64,000 nucleotides of DNA from Limnohabitans lacus (GTDB lineage: Bacteria; Pseudomonadota; Gammaproteobacteria; Burkholderiales; Burkholderiaceae_C). Below are positions 17,369 through 25,774 of this stretch, in pieces. The position numbers and the translations under genes were made by a program. The DNA is taken from contig NZ_JASGBH010000009.1 of assembly GCF_030053395.1 (NCBI RefSeq), positions 1 through 64,000 on the forward strand. Reading direction: 5' to 3'. Position 1 is the stretch's first letter. The number at the start of each line of letters is the position of its first letter. A model generated the notes under the pieces. That model was not told where the DNA came from, ran no database searches, and worked only from the letters and a program-made list of their open reading frames with translations.

Positions 17369-17862
17369 ACTGGCTCAACCGTTTCATGCTGGCCAACTGG
17401 TCGCACATCCTGGATGCACTCCTCCTGCTCTTGGCGCTGCTGTGTGGGATGCAGATGGGCGAATCCCGTGTCCAGAAGGCCTGGGATGCAGAAAAGCAAA
17501 AGATCGCTCTGGCCCAGGCCAGGCAAGAACAGCACGTAGCCGATGTGCGGCAGTCACAAACTCAAATCTCGCAGGAAATCTCAAATGAATACGCAAAAAG
17601 GTCAAAGCTGCTGGCTGATCGCCAGCCTGACAGTCGCGCTGGCGGGGTGTGCAACGTCCCCGCAACCGGTGGCAGGAATCTGCCCGCCGTTCCCGAAACT
17701 CCCGCCAGAACTGCTCCAGCCCGCTCCGACCCTTTACTTGCTTCCTCAGGATATGCGGGGGAGGTGAGCTGCGAGCAGCTGAGCAGGGATGCTGCGCAAA
17801 CTACCCTGATGTTGGTGGAAGTGCAGCGGTGGTATCAAAGGCAGCTTGCAGCTGAACCATAA
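17365..17862 (+). CDS. Inner-membrane spanin subunit (Rz-like)
   Basis: 165 residues. An N-terminal membrane segment (ILDALLLLLALLCGMQMG, about residues 15-32) is followed by a coiled coil rich in Gln and Ala (KQKIALAQARQEQHVADVRQ) and an extended periplasmic part. It overlaps the endolysin by four bases and contains the Rz1-like gene in another frame, the classic Rz/Rz1 layout. It would fuse inner and outer membrane in the last step of lysis. Confidence 0.8.
   Translation: MNWLNRFMLANWSHILDALLLLLALLCGMQMGESRVQKAWDAEKQKIALAQARQEQHVADVRQSQTQISQEISNEYAKRSKLLADRQPDSRAGGVCNVPATGGRNLPAVPETPARTAPARSDPLLASSGYAGEVSCEQLSRDAAQTTLMLVEVQRWYQRQLAAEP
17585..17767 (+). CDS. Outer-membrane lipoprotein spanin (Rz1-like), nested
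   Basis: 60 residues from ATG 17585, wholly inside the Rz-like gene in a different frame. Signal peptide NTQKGQSCWLIASLTVALAG with the lipobox LAGC, followed by a Pro-rich mature part (PPFPKLPPELLQPAP) typical of Rz1. The o-spanin partner of the preceding gene. Confidence 0.8.
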   Translation: MNTQKGQSCWLIASLTVALAGCATSPQPVAGICPPFPKLPPELLQPAPTLYLLPQDMRGR

Positions 17863-17866
17863 ACAT

Positions 17867-17902
17867 AAACCCCGGCTTGTCTCAGGACAGGTCGGGGTTT
17901 TT
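17867..17902 (+). terminator. Rho-independent terminator after lysis genes
   Basis: AAACCCCG (17867-17874) pairs with CGGGGTTT (17893-17900), followed by further T. It ends the lysis operon and probably also serves the converging minus-strand cyclase gene. Confidence 0.85.
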
Positions 17903-17923
17903 CACGTTTGTAAACCGCGTAAT

Positions 17924-18631
17924 TTATCGCACGCTTTTGTAATAGCGGCTTCTGTAGTGCCTACGGGGATCAAAATTCGTGTAGGGTCCTTCCCACATTT
18001 CTTCTCCTCCACCGCCCAGCAAACAGCTTGATGAAAGTTTTAAATAGACTTCTCCAGTGACACGGATCGGATAGTTCGTGTCAAGTCCATCAAAGCTATT
18101 TAGCTTCGCGGCATAGTTCGCCGCAGGACCTACCCAGACCAGGTCGCTGTCGATGCGGACCCCTGTCTTGGATACAAGAACAGTGCTGGTATCAATGCCG
18201 ACTGTATGACGTAACTCTCGATGTGACGTTGTATATACCCTAGAGAATTCAGGGTTGATGATCTCTCTAACCGCATAGCTGAGTTCCATCGCAGCATTCA
18301 CAGCACTATCTTCTTTGGCATCACCCAGGAAAACTGCCATGACGCGGTCGCCATCGTACGCTGTAATCTCTCCATTGTTCTTCTTTATGAGCTTTGCAGC
18401 ACAATGAAGATATGCCTTGTAGTACTCGGCTGCTCTTGTGTCGCTGAGATTGTTAACCATAGCGGTGGAACCACAAATATCAGCATAGAGAATACATGCT
18501 GATAGCCGACGACCGGTATTGCCGAATGTTAGATCGTCTGGTGTGGGTACCGTGTAACCATCTGGAATGTCTCCCCAGCGATCCTGGGAAAACTCTTGAA
18601 CCTTGCTGGCTAGCTCTTCTTTGAGAGTCAT
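17924..18631 (-). CDS. Pycsar-type class III nucleotide cyclase (PycC-like)
   Basis: 235 residues, a single cyclase domain. The first metal Asp lies in CILYADICGSTAMV and the second in ITAYDGDRVMAVF, with a transition-state region near GPAANYAAKLNS. The aromatic residue in ITAYDGD is where PycC enzymes select pyrimidines (family knowledge), suggesting cCMP or cUMP synthesis. It follows a TIR-type effector remnant by nine bases, with AGGATT as ribosome site. In a working system phage infection triggers cyclic pyrimidine nucleotide synthesis, which activates the effector and kills the cell. The cyclase looks intact; the effector does not. A general adenylate cyclase is the alternative but does not explain the neighbour. 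Confidence 0.8.
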   Translation of the reverse strand: MTLKEELASKVQEFSQDRWGDIPDGYTVPTPDDLTFGNTGRRLSACILYADICGSTAMVNNLSDTRAAEYYKAYLHCAAKLIKKNNGEITAYDGDRVMAVFLGDAKEDSAVNAAMELSYAVREIINPEFSRVYTTSHRELRHTVGIDTSTVLVSKTGVRIDSDLVWVGPAANYAAKLNSFDGLDTNYPIRVTGEVYLKLSSSCLLGGGGEEMWEGPYTNFDPRRHYRSRYYKSVR

Positions 18632-18640
18632 GCGTGAATC

Positions 18641-18967
18641 CTAAACATTGGGGCCAAGGCGCAGAATGTGTTCTCTAAGCACATTACATGCAGGTGCCAT
18701 CATTGCGACACCGTCACGACCGACCTGATACCGATAGGGAATTGTTGTGATTCCTGTCATGTCACTGGGAAGCTTCACTCCGTCATCTCTGGGTTCCATA
18801 AGGATCGCACGGTCCTTGCCAAGATGGCCCATGAAAAGGCCAAGCTCGAAAATCACGTTGTCTCGAGGAACAGGCCACTCCTTACCGCGAATTGATGAGG
18901 TATCGTCACCATGTGCGATGGCAATTGCGAAATCAGAATCAGTAACTTCATCAATTAACGACTGCAT
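18641..18967 (-). pseudogene. Pycsar TIR effector (PycTIR-like), C-terminal fragment
   Basis: 108 residues from an internal Met. SLIDEVTDSDFAIAIAHGDD followed by PRDNVIFELGLFMGHLGKDR, the acidic E-L-G-L-F-M-G helix and VKLPSDMTGITTIPY match the C-terminal TIR-like domain shared by CBASS Cap12 and Pycsar effectors, which degrade NAD+. The N-terminal cyclic-nucleotide-binding domain and the first strand of the TIR fold are absent. Upstream of about 18975 the sequence belongs to a different gene. The fragment could not sense a cyclic nucleotide. Confidence 0.75.
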
Positions 18968-19543
18968 TGGGTAACGTGTGGAATCACTGCACCTACCTGC
19001 AGTGAATCACGCTGATGCTCAAATTCTTGGGAGCGGAAATACATCAGCAAGTACTCAGATGTAATTTCCTGGCTTCTCGGCCTAAGGGCAATGCAGTTTC
19101 CAGAGGTAACCAATGTCCATGCGTCAGAACCGGACAAGGATTCGCTTGCTTGAACCACGCTTTGTTCGATGAGAGCAGTTTTCCCGATCGTTCCTTTGAT
19201 GGACATGACAATGTCTCCCTTTTTAAGGGATGACTCTTCTCTGCGTCGTTCTCTGATGTGGACAACGCGTACCTGGCTGTTTGGCCCGGGTGTAGTCGGT
19301 TTTACTGCCCGCCAACCACCCAAGTCAGGAATTCCGATCTCAATTGCAGCGACGGAGTAGGGGTCATTGGTAGATACAGGAGCTCGAATGACATCAACCA
19401 GTTCACGCAGAGGCAAGCTACCCAGAGTCGTTCCATGACCAGCCCTCGGGCAGTGGCAAGGCATGGCGCTCCATGAAGGTTTTGAGGGTGTCGTCGACAG
19501 GCAAGTTCAGCAGGATGTCGGCGTAGGTCTGAGCTCGGCTCAT
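18955..19543 (-). pseudogene. Restriction-modification specificity-type fragment, frameshifted and cut
   Basis: The main frame (19464 to 18955) carries target-recognition features: KKGDIVMSIKGTIGKTALIE, then ITSEYLLMYFRSQEFEHQ and VGAVIPHVT, as in type I S subunits or methylase-linked TRDs. It is joined to the TIR fragment near 18975. A good start (AAAGGAG, ATG 19543) opens another frame (SRAQTYADILLNLPVDD and on) that stops at 19418-19420, so a frameshift between about 19420 and 19465 separates start and body. Not functional as read. Confidence 0.55.
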
Positions 19544-19636
19544 TTGGGTCTCCTTTGTTGTTGTTTGTTTTGGCAATGAGGCGTCTCAACCCCCTGTCAG
19601 TCGACTGGGGGCTTGGTGTGAGGTTTTGCCGGATTG

Positions 19637-19671
19637 CTGGATAAATATACAGCTTTTGGCAAGTTTGTCAA
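19637..19671 (-). promoter_or_regulatory. Minus-strand promoter overlapped by a LexA (SOS) box
   Basis: On the minus strand TTGACA (19666-19671) and TATATT (19644-19649) are 16 bases apart. The 16-mer at 19637-19652 reads CTGTATATTTATCCAG, matching the LexA box pattern CTG-N10-CAG with an AT-rich centre. It overlaps the -10, so LexA would block it. It fires into the restriction-type fragment, the TIR fragment and the cyclase. Confidence 0.6.
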
Positions 19672-19832
19672 AGCCACCGCTGCAGACCGCTTGAATGCTG
19701 GCCGGTGCCTCAGAAACCCAGGATTTATGCGGTTCTCCAACTCAAGGGCCTCATTGGCCCGCCAAAACACGTTACTTCTGGAGGGGTTCATTCATACGAT
19801 TTGTGGACGGTTTTCTCAATCCATTCCTCCCC

Positions 19833-20135
19833 ATGAAAGTCCACCTGAACCAATCCACAAACCCTCTGGGCAAACGCCCGCAAAAGAGCGGCTACCTATC
19901 CCTTGGACAGATCAGCGAACTGATGGCCAAAGGCGCCCTCAGTCAACACCAGCAGCTCACCGAAGCCCACAGCAGTCAGGTTTACGCCACTGATCTGGAC
20001 GAGTTCGTGGACTTCCATGCCTGGCAGAGCGTGAATGTGAACCCGTCTACAGAACAAGGAGTTCAACCGCAGTTACAAGCTGTTGTTTTGGGTCGTGGTG
20101 GCACTGGTCGTTCTCGCACTCGGGTTCCATCTTGA
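19833..20135 (+). CDS. Possible small protein, doubtful 3' end
   Basis: From ATG 19833 (100 residues) the first two thirds look protein-like (QKSGYLSLGQISELMAKGAL, YATDLDEFVDFHAWQSV). In a neighbouring frame, 20065-20125 encodes a membrane-segment-like stretch (LLFWVVVALVVLALGF), suggesting a frameshift or a second small gene here. No family recognised. Confidence 0.3.
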   Translation: MKVHLNQSTNPLGKRPQKSGYLSLGQISELMAKGALSQHQQLTEAHSSQVYATDLDEFVDFHAWQSVNVNPSTEQGVQPQLQAVVLGRGGTGRSRTRVPS

Positions 20136-20139
20136 GCCG

Positions 20140-20907
20140 CCCACAGCCACTGACCACGGTCACGCTTTTGACCTGCAGGCCCACGAAGCCGTCCTCGATC
20201 GCTTGCGGGATGTTCATACCCAGGCGCAGGGAGGTAAGGTTCAGGCGAGGCGTCTGAATGCGCTGTGCATCCGCGTCCACACCCAGCAAATGCCTGGCAA
20301 AGGCCTCACAGAGCATGGCATGGTACTTGGCTCCACCCCGGATGATGGTGCGGGCCACACCAGTTGCCTGGGCATATTCAAGCACCATGTGGATATTCGG
20401 ACTGCCCACTCGCCGCTGCAGCTGGCTGCCCTTGAACTCGAGCTTGGCCGTGGCCAGATCCTTGGCGTGAATTGAGATGAGCTGTGTGCCCCGTGCGCGT
20501 TCGAGCACGTTGACCACACACACCTCGCCGCAGCCCAGCTCGCGCTGGTAGAACCCCTTGATGGCATCGCTGAATGCGGCTATCGAGACCTCGTCGCGTT
20601 GAATGGCTCGCTTGATGCCAAGGTCATGCTGCTGGGCCTGCTGTCCATGGTGGTCCAGATATTCGATTTCGGCCGCCGCCTCAAACAGCGCGGGATGGTG
20701 AACATACAGCCAGAACGCCCGCTGCAGGTCACTCTTGCAGGCAATCAGGCCCATCAACTCGGAAGGCCGATCATGCGCCGCCTGGAACATGGCCTGCTTG
20801 CCCAACGGGTGAGCCAGCAGCGTGCTGGCGTGCAAACCCGCCACGATTCGGTCACGCATCGCAGCCACAGGGTGCGACTGGATTAAGCCAATCAGGTCTT
20901 TGGACGT
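20140..20907 (-). pseudogene. Fragment of unknown family A (related to 51017-51808)
   Basis: About 255 residues open on the minus strand, cut at both ends: by the gajB scrap near 20907 and near 20140. The segment YAQATGVARTIIRGGAKYHA, then FARHLLGVDADAQRIQTPRL and NLTSLRLGM, aligns with VESIVKGGAKNHAAVLQLF, FGEHVLGQKIEPEEI and RLNALRDGM of the protein at 51017-51808. The function of the family is not known to me. The nominal start at 21021 lies in unrelated sequence. Confidence 0.6.
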
Positions 20908-20909
20908 TT

Positions 20910-21245
20910 GGACACACTCACGCGGGAGTCCACGCCCTTCGCGCGCGCTTGAAGCGCCTGAAGGTCCCAGCAAACCTTGCCTTTGTGGATACGATCGCTG
21001 GCTGGTCCATGCGCTACGCATACGCTTTTCCAGGCGTAGCCCGGCCTCCGGAAGGCTATCCGGTCAATGAGGAGTGGGATCAGCTTTATGAGGGTGCGGC
21101 CCGCGCCATCCAGATACCTGCCATCCGGCAGGTTGTCGAAGCCTCCTATGACCGGATCTTCATCGACGAATACCAAGACTGCGGTGACAGCCAACACCTT
21201 CTAGCTACGGCACTCTCCAAGATCCTTCCGACTATCGTGTTCGGT
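20910..21245 (+). pseudogene. GajB-type UvrD-like helicase, internal fragment
   Basis: The open frame reads GHTHAGVHALRARLKRLKVP, then ANLAFVDTIAGWSMRYAYAF, and the Walker B-like FIDEYQDC, ending ILPTIVFGE. This is the early-middle part of the short UvrD-like helicase of Gabija systems (GajB). In an intact gene it would follow the N-terminal Walker A part, which here lies 2 kb downstream at 22966. Both ends are abrupt. Confidence 0.7.
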
Positions 21246-21365
21246 GAACGGTTTCGACCCCGTTGCTGCTCAAAGGGTTGCCGGTGGGTCACCGGACTGA
21301 TCTCGCTGAGCATGATCCCGGCCTTCTTGTACTGGTAACCCGGCTTGAACATGCGCTCGCACAGG

Positions 21366-22973
21366 TACGCCTTTGCGGAGCCAGACTTCACCAACGCCGA
21401 CACGACAAACCCGATCTCCATCGAGGCAACTGTTGGCGAACTGTCCGCATCCCTTAAATCGGATGAGCGCTTCGGTCTCTTCATTCGCGGCTGGACAACG
21501 GCTGGCGAACTGCGCGACGAACCGGAAGATGACGACGAGCCCGTCCTCACCGTCCGATTGACTGTCGACGCGTCCATGGAGCCCTCATGGGAACTAATCT
21601 GCGACCGAACCAGCGATCCTCGTGCACTCTCAAACCGGGACAGAGCACTATTCGGCCTGGTCCGGCTGGCAGGTGATGACGCTCGTCAGCTCGCATGGGG
21701 ACAAGGCTCCATATTGTCACGCCTGACTGGCAACAGCGCGGAAGCAGCAGGACGCTTAGCCCAGGCATATAAGGCTGCTCGTGAGAACGCGAAGCTTCAC
21801 GAGATTGAGGCCTTGACTAAAGCGGCGGAGGCGGCGGAGGAGTTTGCCAAGGGCTTGGGCGCTTACGTCGACGAGGGCTACTCCCCCGGGTTGGAGCTAG
21901 GTCGATCTGGCCTTAGCTCGGGATCCATAGCTCTGCACGACGGCAGTGTTCCGCTCCGTTTAGCGGGCCTTGGCACCCGACGGCTTGCTACGTTGGGTTT
22001 GCAGAAATCCGCCATCGCCGAGGGCGCAATCGTTCTCGTGGACGAGATCGAACATGGCTTAGAACCCCATCGAATCTTGGGCGCGATCTCCCAACTCAAA
22101 TCGGCGCAGGAAGACTCTAAAAGGGTTGGCAAGCCTGCAGGTCAGGTATTAATGACGACGCATTCGGAAGTCGCCCTCGGGGAGGCTGGCCCAGAAGCAC
22201 TCCGCGCTCTCATTGCCAATCGCACGTCTCGCGCAGTCGAAGTGGTCTCCTCAGAACCGATCGAGGCAATGCTCAAGTTGATCCGCTTCACACCTCGCGC
22301 GTTGTTTTCAAGAAGGATCATGGTCTGCGAAGGGAGTACGGAAGTAGGCCTTCTGATGGGCCTGAGAGAGCGGTGGCCGGCAGGTCATGGCGGACTTCCG
22401 ATTGAGTATCATGGAGCCTCGATCGTCGATGGAAATGGGGCTGAGGCCTGCTCCATGGCACTCAACATATCCAAGCTCGGATTCACGGTCGCGATTTATC
22501 GTGACTCTGACGACCCTCTGAGTGCAAAGCAGACCGCGGCGCTGAGTGTGGCCGGCATTCCGGTCTTCGAGTATGGCGGAGGCATCTACACCGAGCGCGC
22601 CATCTTGGAGGCCGCCAATGACGATCAGGTTCAGAAGATCTTGGACTATGCGCGCGAGGAACGCGGCGAAGCCTTCATCAATGACAACCTCGTGGCCAAA
22701 GTCACTAACATGGACACGGCCACGGTCAAGGTTCCATTTAATGCTTGGACAATTTTTATCGAATCAGATGGCATCCAACTGCGGGTCGCACTGTCTGAGG
22801 TTGCTTCGGGAAAGGCGTTCGAAAACGGGAAGGATAAGAAGTCCAAGAGTTGGTTCAAGGATCAGGTGCGGGCACGCGGACTTGCCCCGATCGTTGATGA
22901 CATCGCACAATCCAACCCAGCATCGCCTTTGTCGCAGACCCTGAAGAAAGTCGAGGAGTGGCTCTATGCCTGA
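21366..22973 (+). pseudogene. GajA-type OLD-family nuclease, lacking N-terminus
   Basis: About 535 residues of an OLD-family ATPase/TOPRIM nuclease. The ABC-type signature region (RLAGLGTRRLATLGLQ) precedes Walker B (IVLVDEIEHGLEPHR) and the H-loop (LMTTHSE). The TOPRIM part has IMVCEGSTEVGLL and IYRDSDDP. The first 60-90 residues with Walker A are missing: homology begins near PDFTNADTTNPISIEATVG. In Gabija, GajA cuts phage DNA when nucleotides are depleted. Its stop overlaps the gajB-type start (22966), the normal Gabija order. Without Walker A it is probably inactive. Confidence 0.75.
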
Positions 22974-23060
22974 CCTCGACGAGCTCCTTGGTAAAGGGAA
23001 CGCTAGCGTCATCGCTCCGGCAGGCCATGGTAAGACGGAGCTGATCGCGAAGCTGGCTGC
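22966..23060 (+). pseudogene. GajB-type helicase, N-terminal fragment
   Basis: ATG 22966 overlaps the gajA stop. The first 31 residues include the Walker A variant APAGHGKTELIAKLAA; homology then ends. The continuation expected in GajB (HTHAGV...) is found at 20910. The following 90 bases match nothing recognised. Confidence 0.65.
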
Positions 23061-23154
23061 CGTGACCACAGCGCTGTGCGCCAGCCCAGTGCGGCTGGTC
23101 GCTCACATCAAATGCACTGCACACGGTCTGGACAGCGCATCTTGGAGGATGACC

Positions 23155-23286
23155 AGTTCCGTGGCCGAACAACACCTTGCCTTGTTGAAGTTGCGCGGCA
23201 TCGTCGGCGGCGTGCACGGGCAGCACTGTGAATGCCAACGACCACAGGGCAGCGACCAACGCGTGTTTTTGGATTGTGCGCTTCAT
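23155..23286 (-). pseudogene. sorB: Sulfite dehydrogenase cytochrome subunit, N-terminal part
   Basis: ATG 23286 overlaps the sorA stop (ATGA). It encodes a signal peptide (KRTIQKHALVAALWSLAFTV, then LPVHA) and the start of a small cytochrome c (AAQLQQGKVLFGHG), then leaves the family near 23155. The heme motif and the rest are found at 24868-25083 on the other strand. Inverting 23155-24868 would rejoin both parts. Confidence 0.7.
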
Positions 23287-24515
23287 GCCACGCTCACTTT
23301 CACGGCGTGGTCGGCCCAGCTGGTGTTGTTGTAGCCGCCCGCGTTTTCCATGCGTTGTTCGGGCTGCACGTTGCCTGCGGTGTCGGTGGCTCGGCTCGCC
23401 AGGGTGAACTGGCCCGCCGGCAGGCGCGCCGCAAAAACAAACTGCCGCCACGCAAAGCGGCCGAGGTCGGGCCCCACCATGCGCGCGAGCTGCCAGGTTT
23501 TTCCGCCGTCCAGAGAAACCTCGACCTTGGCCACCGCGTTCATGCCGCCAAACGCCACGCCATGGATCTGTGTGTCACCCGCTTTAAGCGGGGCGCCGTC
23601 CGTGCCGGGACCGTTGATCCACGACTTCACCGTCATTTCCTGCACCGATGGCTGCGACGGGTCGCCCTTCGCGCCGGGCGGTGAAATGCGGTAGCCGTGC
23701 GACATGATGCGTGCGTCGGTCTCCTGAGCGGTGAAGGCCAGGCGTTTGACGTACTTGATGTTGTTCACGCCCGTGTAACCCGGCACGATCAAGCGCAGTG
23801 GGCCGCCGTGGGCCAGCGAAATCGGCACACCGTTCATTTCCCAGGCCAGCAGGGCATCGGCGAGTGCGGCAGCAGGCACCGAGCGTTCCACGATCACGCT
23901 CTTGGGGTCCAGTCCATCGGGGAGTTTTTCGCCGCCTGTGCCGGTGAGGTAGGCCATGCCGGCCTCCACGCCGCCCAGGGCATCCACCACCCAGCGCACC
24001 GGCACACCGCTCCACACCACACAGCCTGCTGCGCCCACTTGCCAAGGCGTTCCACTGGGCTTGTTGGGGAAGTAGCCGCGTCCGTTGCCAGAGCATTGCA
24101 ACACCATCGCCGTGGTCTCGATGCCCATGCGCTTGAGGTCGCCCAGCGTGAGTTTGCGCGGGTTCTTCACCCCCTCGATGTTGATCTCCCAGGCATCGCG
24201 GTTGCCCAGGATCGAGGCGTCGGGCGCGGGCAGATTGTTGCGGATGTAGAGCTGCTCGGACGGCGTGATTACGCTGGTGCCGAACACACTGCGCTTGGTC
24301 TCAATGGTGGTGCTGCTGTGCACGATCAGGCTGGCCGGGTCCTTCCAGCCCACGTACGCTGGCAGAGGCTTGGCAGCACCGGCCACGGCGACGGGCGCGG
24401 TCTCACCAGCAGCGGCTGCGGTGCGGCCAAAGCTGGCCAGACCAACGGCAGCCAAAGCAGCGCCGCTGCCGGCCAGCAGGTGGCGCCGGGGGAGCGAGGT
24501 GGGTTGTTGGTTCAT
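23283..24515 (-). CDS. sorA: Periplasmic sulfite dehydrogenase molybdenum subunit
   Basis: 410 residues. A twin-arginine signal (LPRRHLLAGSGAALAAVGLA) is followed by the sulfite-oxidase-type molybdopterin domain with the molybdenum-ligand Cys in VLQCSGNGRGYF and a C-terminal dimerisation domain (IHGVAFGGMNAVAKVEVSLD). It oxidises sulfite to sulfate in the periplasm and passes electrons to the cytochrome c subunit SorB. The gene is complete, but its partner is split, so electron transfer would have to use another cytochrome. Confidence 0.85.
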   Translation of the reverse strand: MNQQPTSLPRRHLLAGSGAALAAVGLASFGRTAAAAGETAPVAVAGAAKPLPAYVGWKDPASLIVHSSTTIETKRSVFGTSVITPSEQLYIRNNLPAPDASILGNRDAWEINIEGVKNPRKLTLGDLKRMGIETTAMVLQCSGNGRGYFPNKPSGTPWQVGAAGCVVWSGVPVRWVVDALGGVEAGMAYLTGTGGEKLPDGLDPKSVIVERSVPAAALADALLAWEMNGVPISLAHGGPLRLIVPGYTGVNNIKYVKRLAFTAQETDARIMSHGYRISPPGAKGDPSQPSVQEMTVKSWINGPGTDGAPLKAGDTQIHGVAFGGMNAVAKVEVSLDGGKTWQLARMVGPDLGRFAWRQFVFAARLPAGQFTLASRATDTAGNVQPEQRMENAGGYNNTSWADHAVKVSVA

Positions 24516-24621
24516 TTCTGGGGTCTCCGGTGGTTGGGCGTCGTGCGCCGGTTGGGGTGAAAGGGGTGAGCGGTTGATTCGTTGACAGGGACGCGGTGCC
24601 TCAGCCTGGCCCGGACACGGG

Positions 24622-24860
24622 AGGTGCCGTAGAAGAGGTCTGGGGGGTAGGGCGCAAGCTGACCAAGAAGCTGGCCGTTCACGGCGTGCAGACTGCGCAT
24701 GACCTTCGACGTGCGCATGTCCCGACGCTGCGATCCGAGTTTGGCGTGGTCATGGAGAAGATCCAACGCGAGCTGCAGGAAGTCCCGTGCATCGAGTTGC
24801 AGGAGATCCAGCCAGACAAGCAGCAGATCATCTCCAGCCGGTCATTCGGCAACATGGTCA
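24622..24860 (+). pseudogene. umuC: UmuC internal fragment
   Basis: About 80 residues read VEEVWGVGRKLTKKLAVHGV, then TAHDLRRAHVPTLRSEFGVV, and QQIISSRSFGN, the thumb/HhH region of the Y-family polymerase subunit UmuC. No other part of umuC is nearby. It is bounded by sorA upstream DNA on the left and the sorB 3' part on the right. Confidence 0.75.
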
Positions 24861-24867
24861 AGGCGCG

Positions 24868-25083
24868 GTGCCTGCCTGCGCCCTGTGCCATGCGCTCAAG
24901 GACGCGGGAGCCGAAGGCGCCGTGGGCCCCAGCCTGGACGAGCTCAAGCCCGATGCCAAGCGCGTGGCCACCGCGCTGCGCAACGGCATTGGGCAGATGC
25001 CGTCCTACAACGGCAAACTCAGTGATGCGCAAATTGCCGCCCTGGCGGCCTACGTGGCCAAGGCTTCGGGTGGATCAAAGTGA
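24868..25083 (+). pseudogene. sorB: Sulfite dehydrogenase cytochrome subunit, C-terminal part
   Basis: The frame AVPACALCHALKDAGAEGAV carries the heme motif CALCH, and GIGQMPSYNGKLSDAQIAAL supplies the distal Met and the last helix; it ends YVAKASGGSK at 25083. It lacks a start and signal peptide, which lie inverted at 23155-23286. Confidence 0.75.
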
Positions 25084-25157
25084 TGGCTGGTTGGCCACAG
25101 CGCTGCTGCGCCAACTGACAAAAGGGACGGGATCACCTGCAAACAGCGATCCCGACT

Positions 25158-25188
25158 GAGTGGCTGACCCAGGGCGGGTCAGCCACTC
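25158..25188. terminator. Perfect 13-base-pair hairpin
   Basis: GAGTGGCTGACCC (25158-25170) and GGGTCAGCCACTC (25176-25188) form a perfect stem with a five-base loop, 75 bases after the sorB stop. No T run follows, so it may be a processing hairpin, a bidirectional terminator or a protein site. Confidence 0.55.
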
Positions 25189-25195
25189 ACCATCA

Positions 25196-25348
25196 CTTGC
25201 CTGGTTTGATGTCGGGGACCCGCTGCGCCCGACCTTCATTGCGCAGATCCCCCTGGGCAATCTGACGCTGCCCTCTGGCGCGCTGCGCAACAAAAAGAGC
25301 ATCAACCTCGTCTACGTGCGTGTGGGCGAGAAGGGCCAGACGGCATGA
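25196..25348 (+). pseudogene. C-terminal scrap of an unrecognised protein
   Basis: The open frame AWFDVGDPLRPTFIAQIPLG ends VYVRVGEKGQTA and overlaps the DUF305 start (ATGA). It resembles the last blade of a secreted beta-propeller-type protein, which often stands before DUF305 genes, but the identification is weak. No start codon with ribosome site is present. Confidence 0.35.
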
Positions 25349-25704
25349 GCGGCGCGCACACCAGCCACGGCGCCAGCGCCGCGCACACCAGCGCATTCCA
25401 GCGGGATATGGACGAATCGATGGCCCGCATGATGCAGGCCATGCACAGCCCGGGCTACGCAGGCCAGGCCGACCAGGACTTTCTGGCGATGATGATTCCG
25501 CACCACGCCGGCGCTGTGGACATGGCGCGGCTGGTGTTGCAGCATGGGCGCGATCCTGTCACCCGGCAGTTGGCCGAGGAAATCATTGCCGGGCAGACGG
25601 TGGAGATCCAGAGCATGCAACGCCGACTGCACACCCTGCAGCAGCGCACAGCCAAAGGTGCGGAAGCGGAATTTCCGTCGCTGGGTGGGACGCGGGGGCC
25701 TTGA
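25345..25704 (+). CDS. DUF305 protein
   Basis: 119 residues with the DUF305 hallmarks DQDFLAMMIPHHAGAVDMAR and EIIAGQTVEIQSMQ. This ferritin-like helical domain with conserved His/Met/Asp residues is found in periplasmic copper- or metal-related proteins. No signal peptide is visible, so either the start is altered or the protein was translationally coupled to an exported partner. It ends 70 bases before the sigma factor gene. Confidence 0.75.
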   Translation: MSGAHTSHGASAAHTSAFQRDMDESMARMMQAMHSPGYAGQADQDFLAMMIPHHAGAVDMARLVLQHGRDPVTRQLAEEIIAGQTVEIQSMQRRLHTLQQRTAKGAEAEFPSLGGTRGP

Positions 25705-25774
25705 TCGACAGCCCTAGGGAAAGTACCGATGAGCGCCACGGAATGAACCAAGCCACGCAGCGCTCTTGATCACC

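Noticed and set aside
20908..21021. N-terminal extension of the family A fragment to 21021
   Set aside because: This part is antisense to the gajB fragment; the family A homology starts near 20907.
22855..23451. 198-codon minus-strand frame across the sorB start
   Set aside because: Mixed content: antisense of sorA, the true sorB start and then unrelated sequence; only 23155-23286 is kept.
24596..25159. 187-codon plus frame treated as one gene
   Set aside because: Only 24622-24860 is UmuC-like; the rest is a wrong-frame reading of the sorB 3' part.
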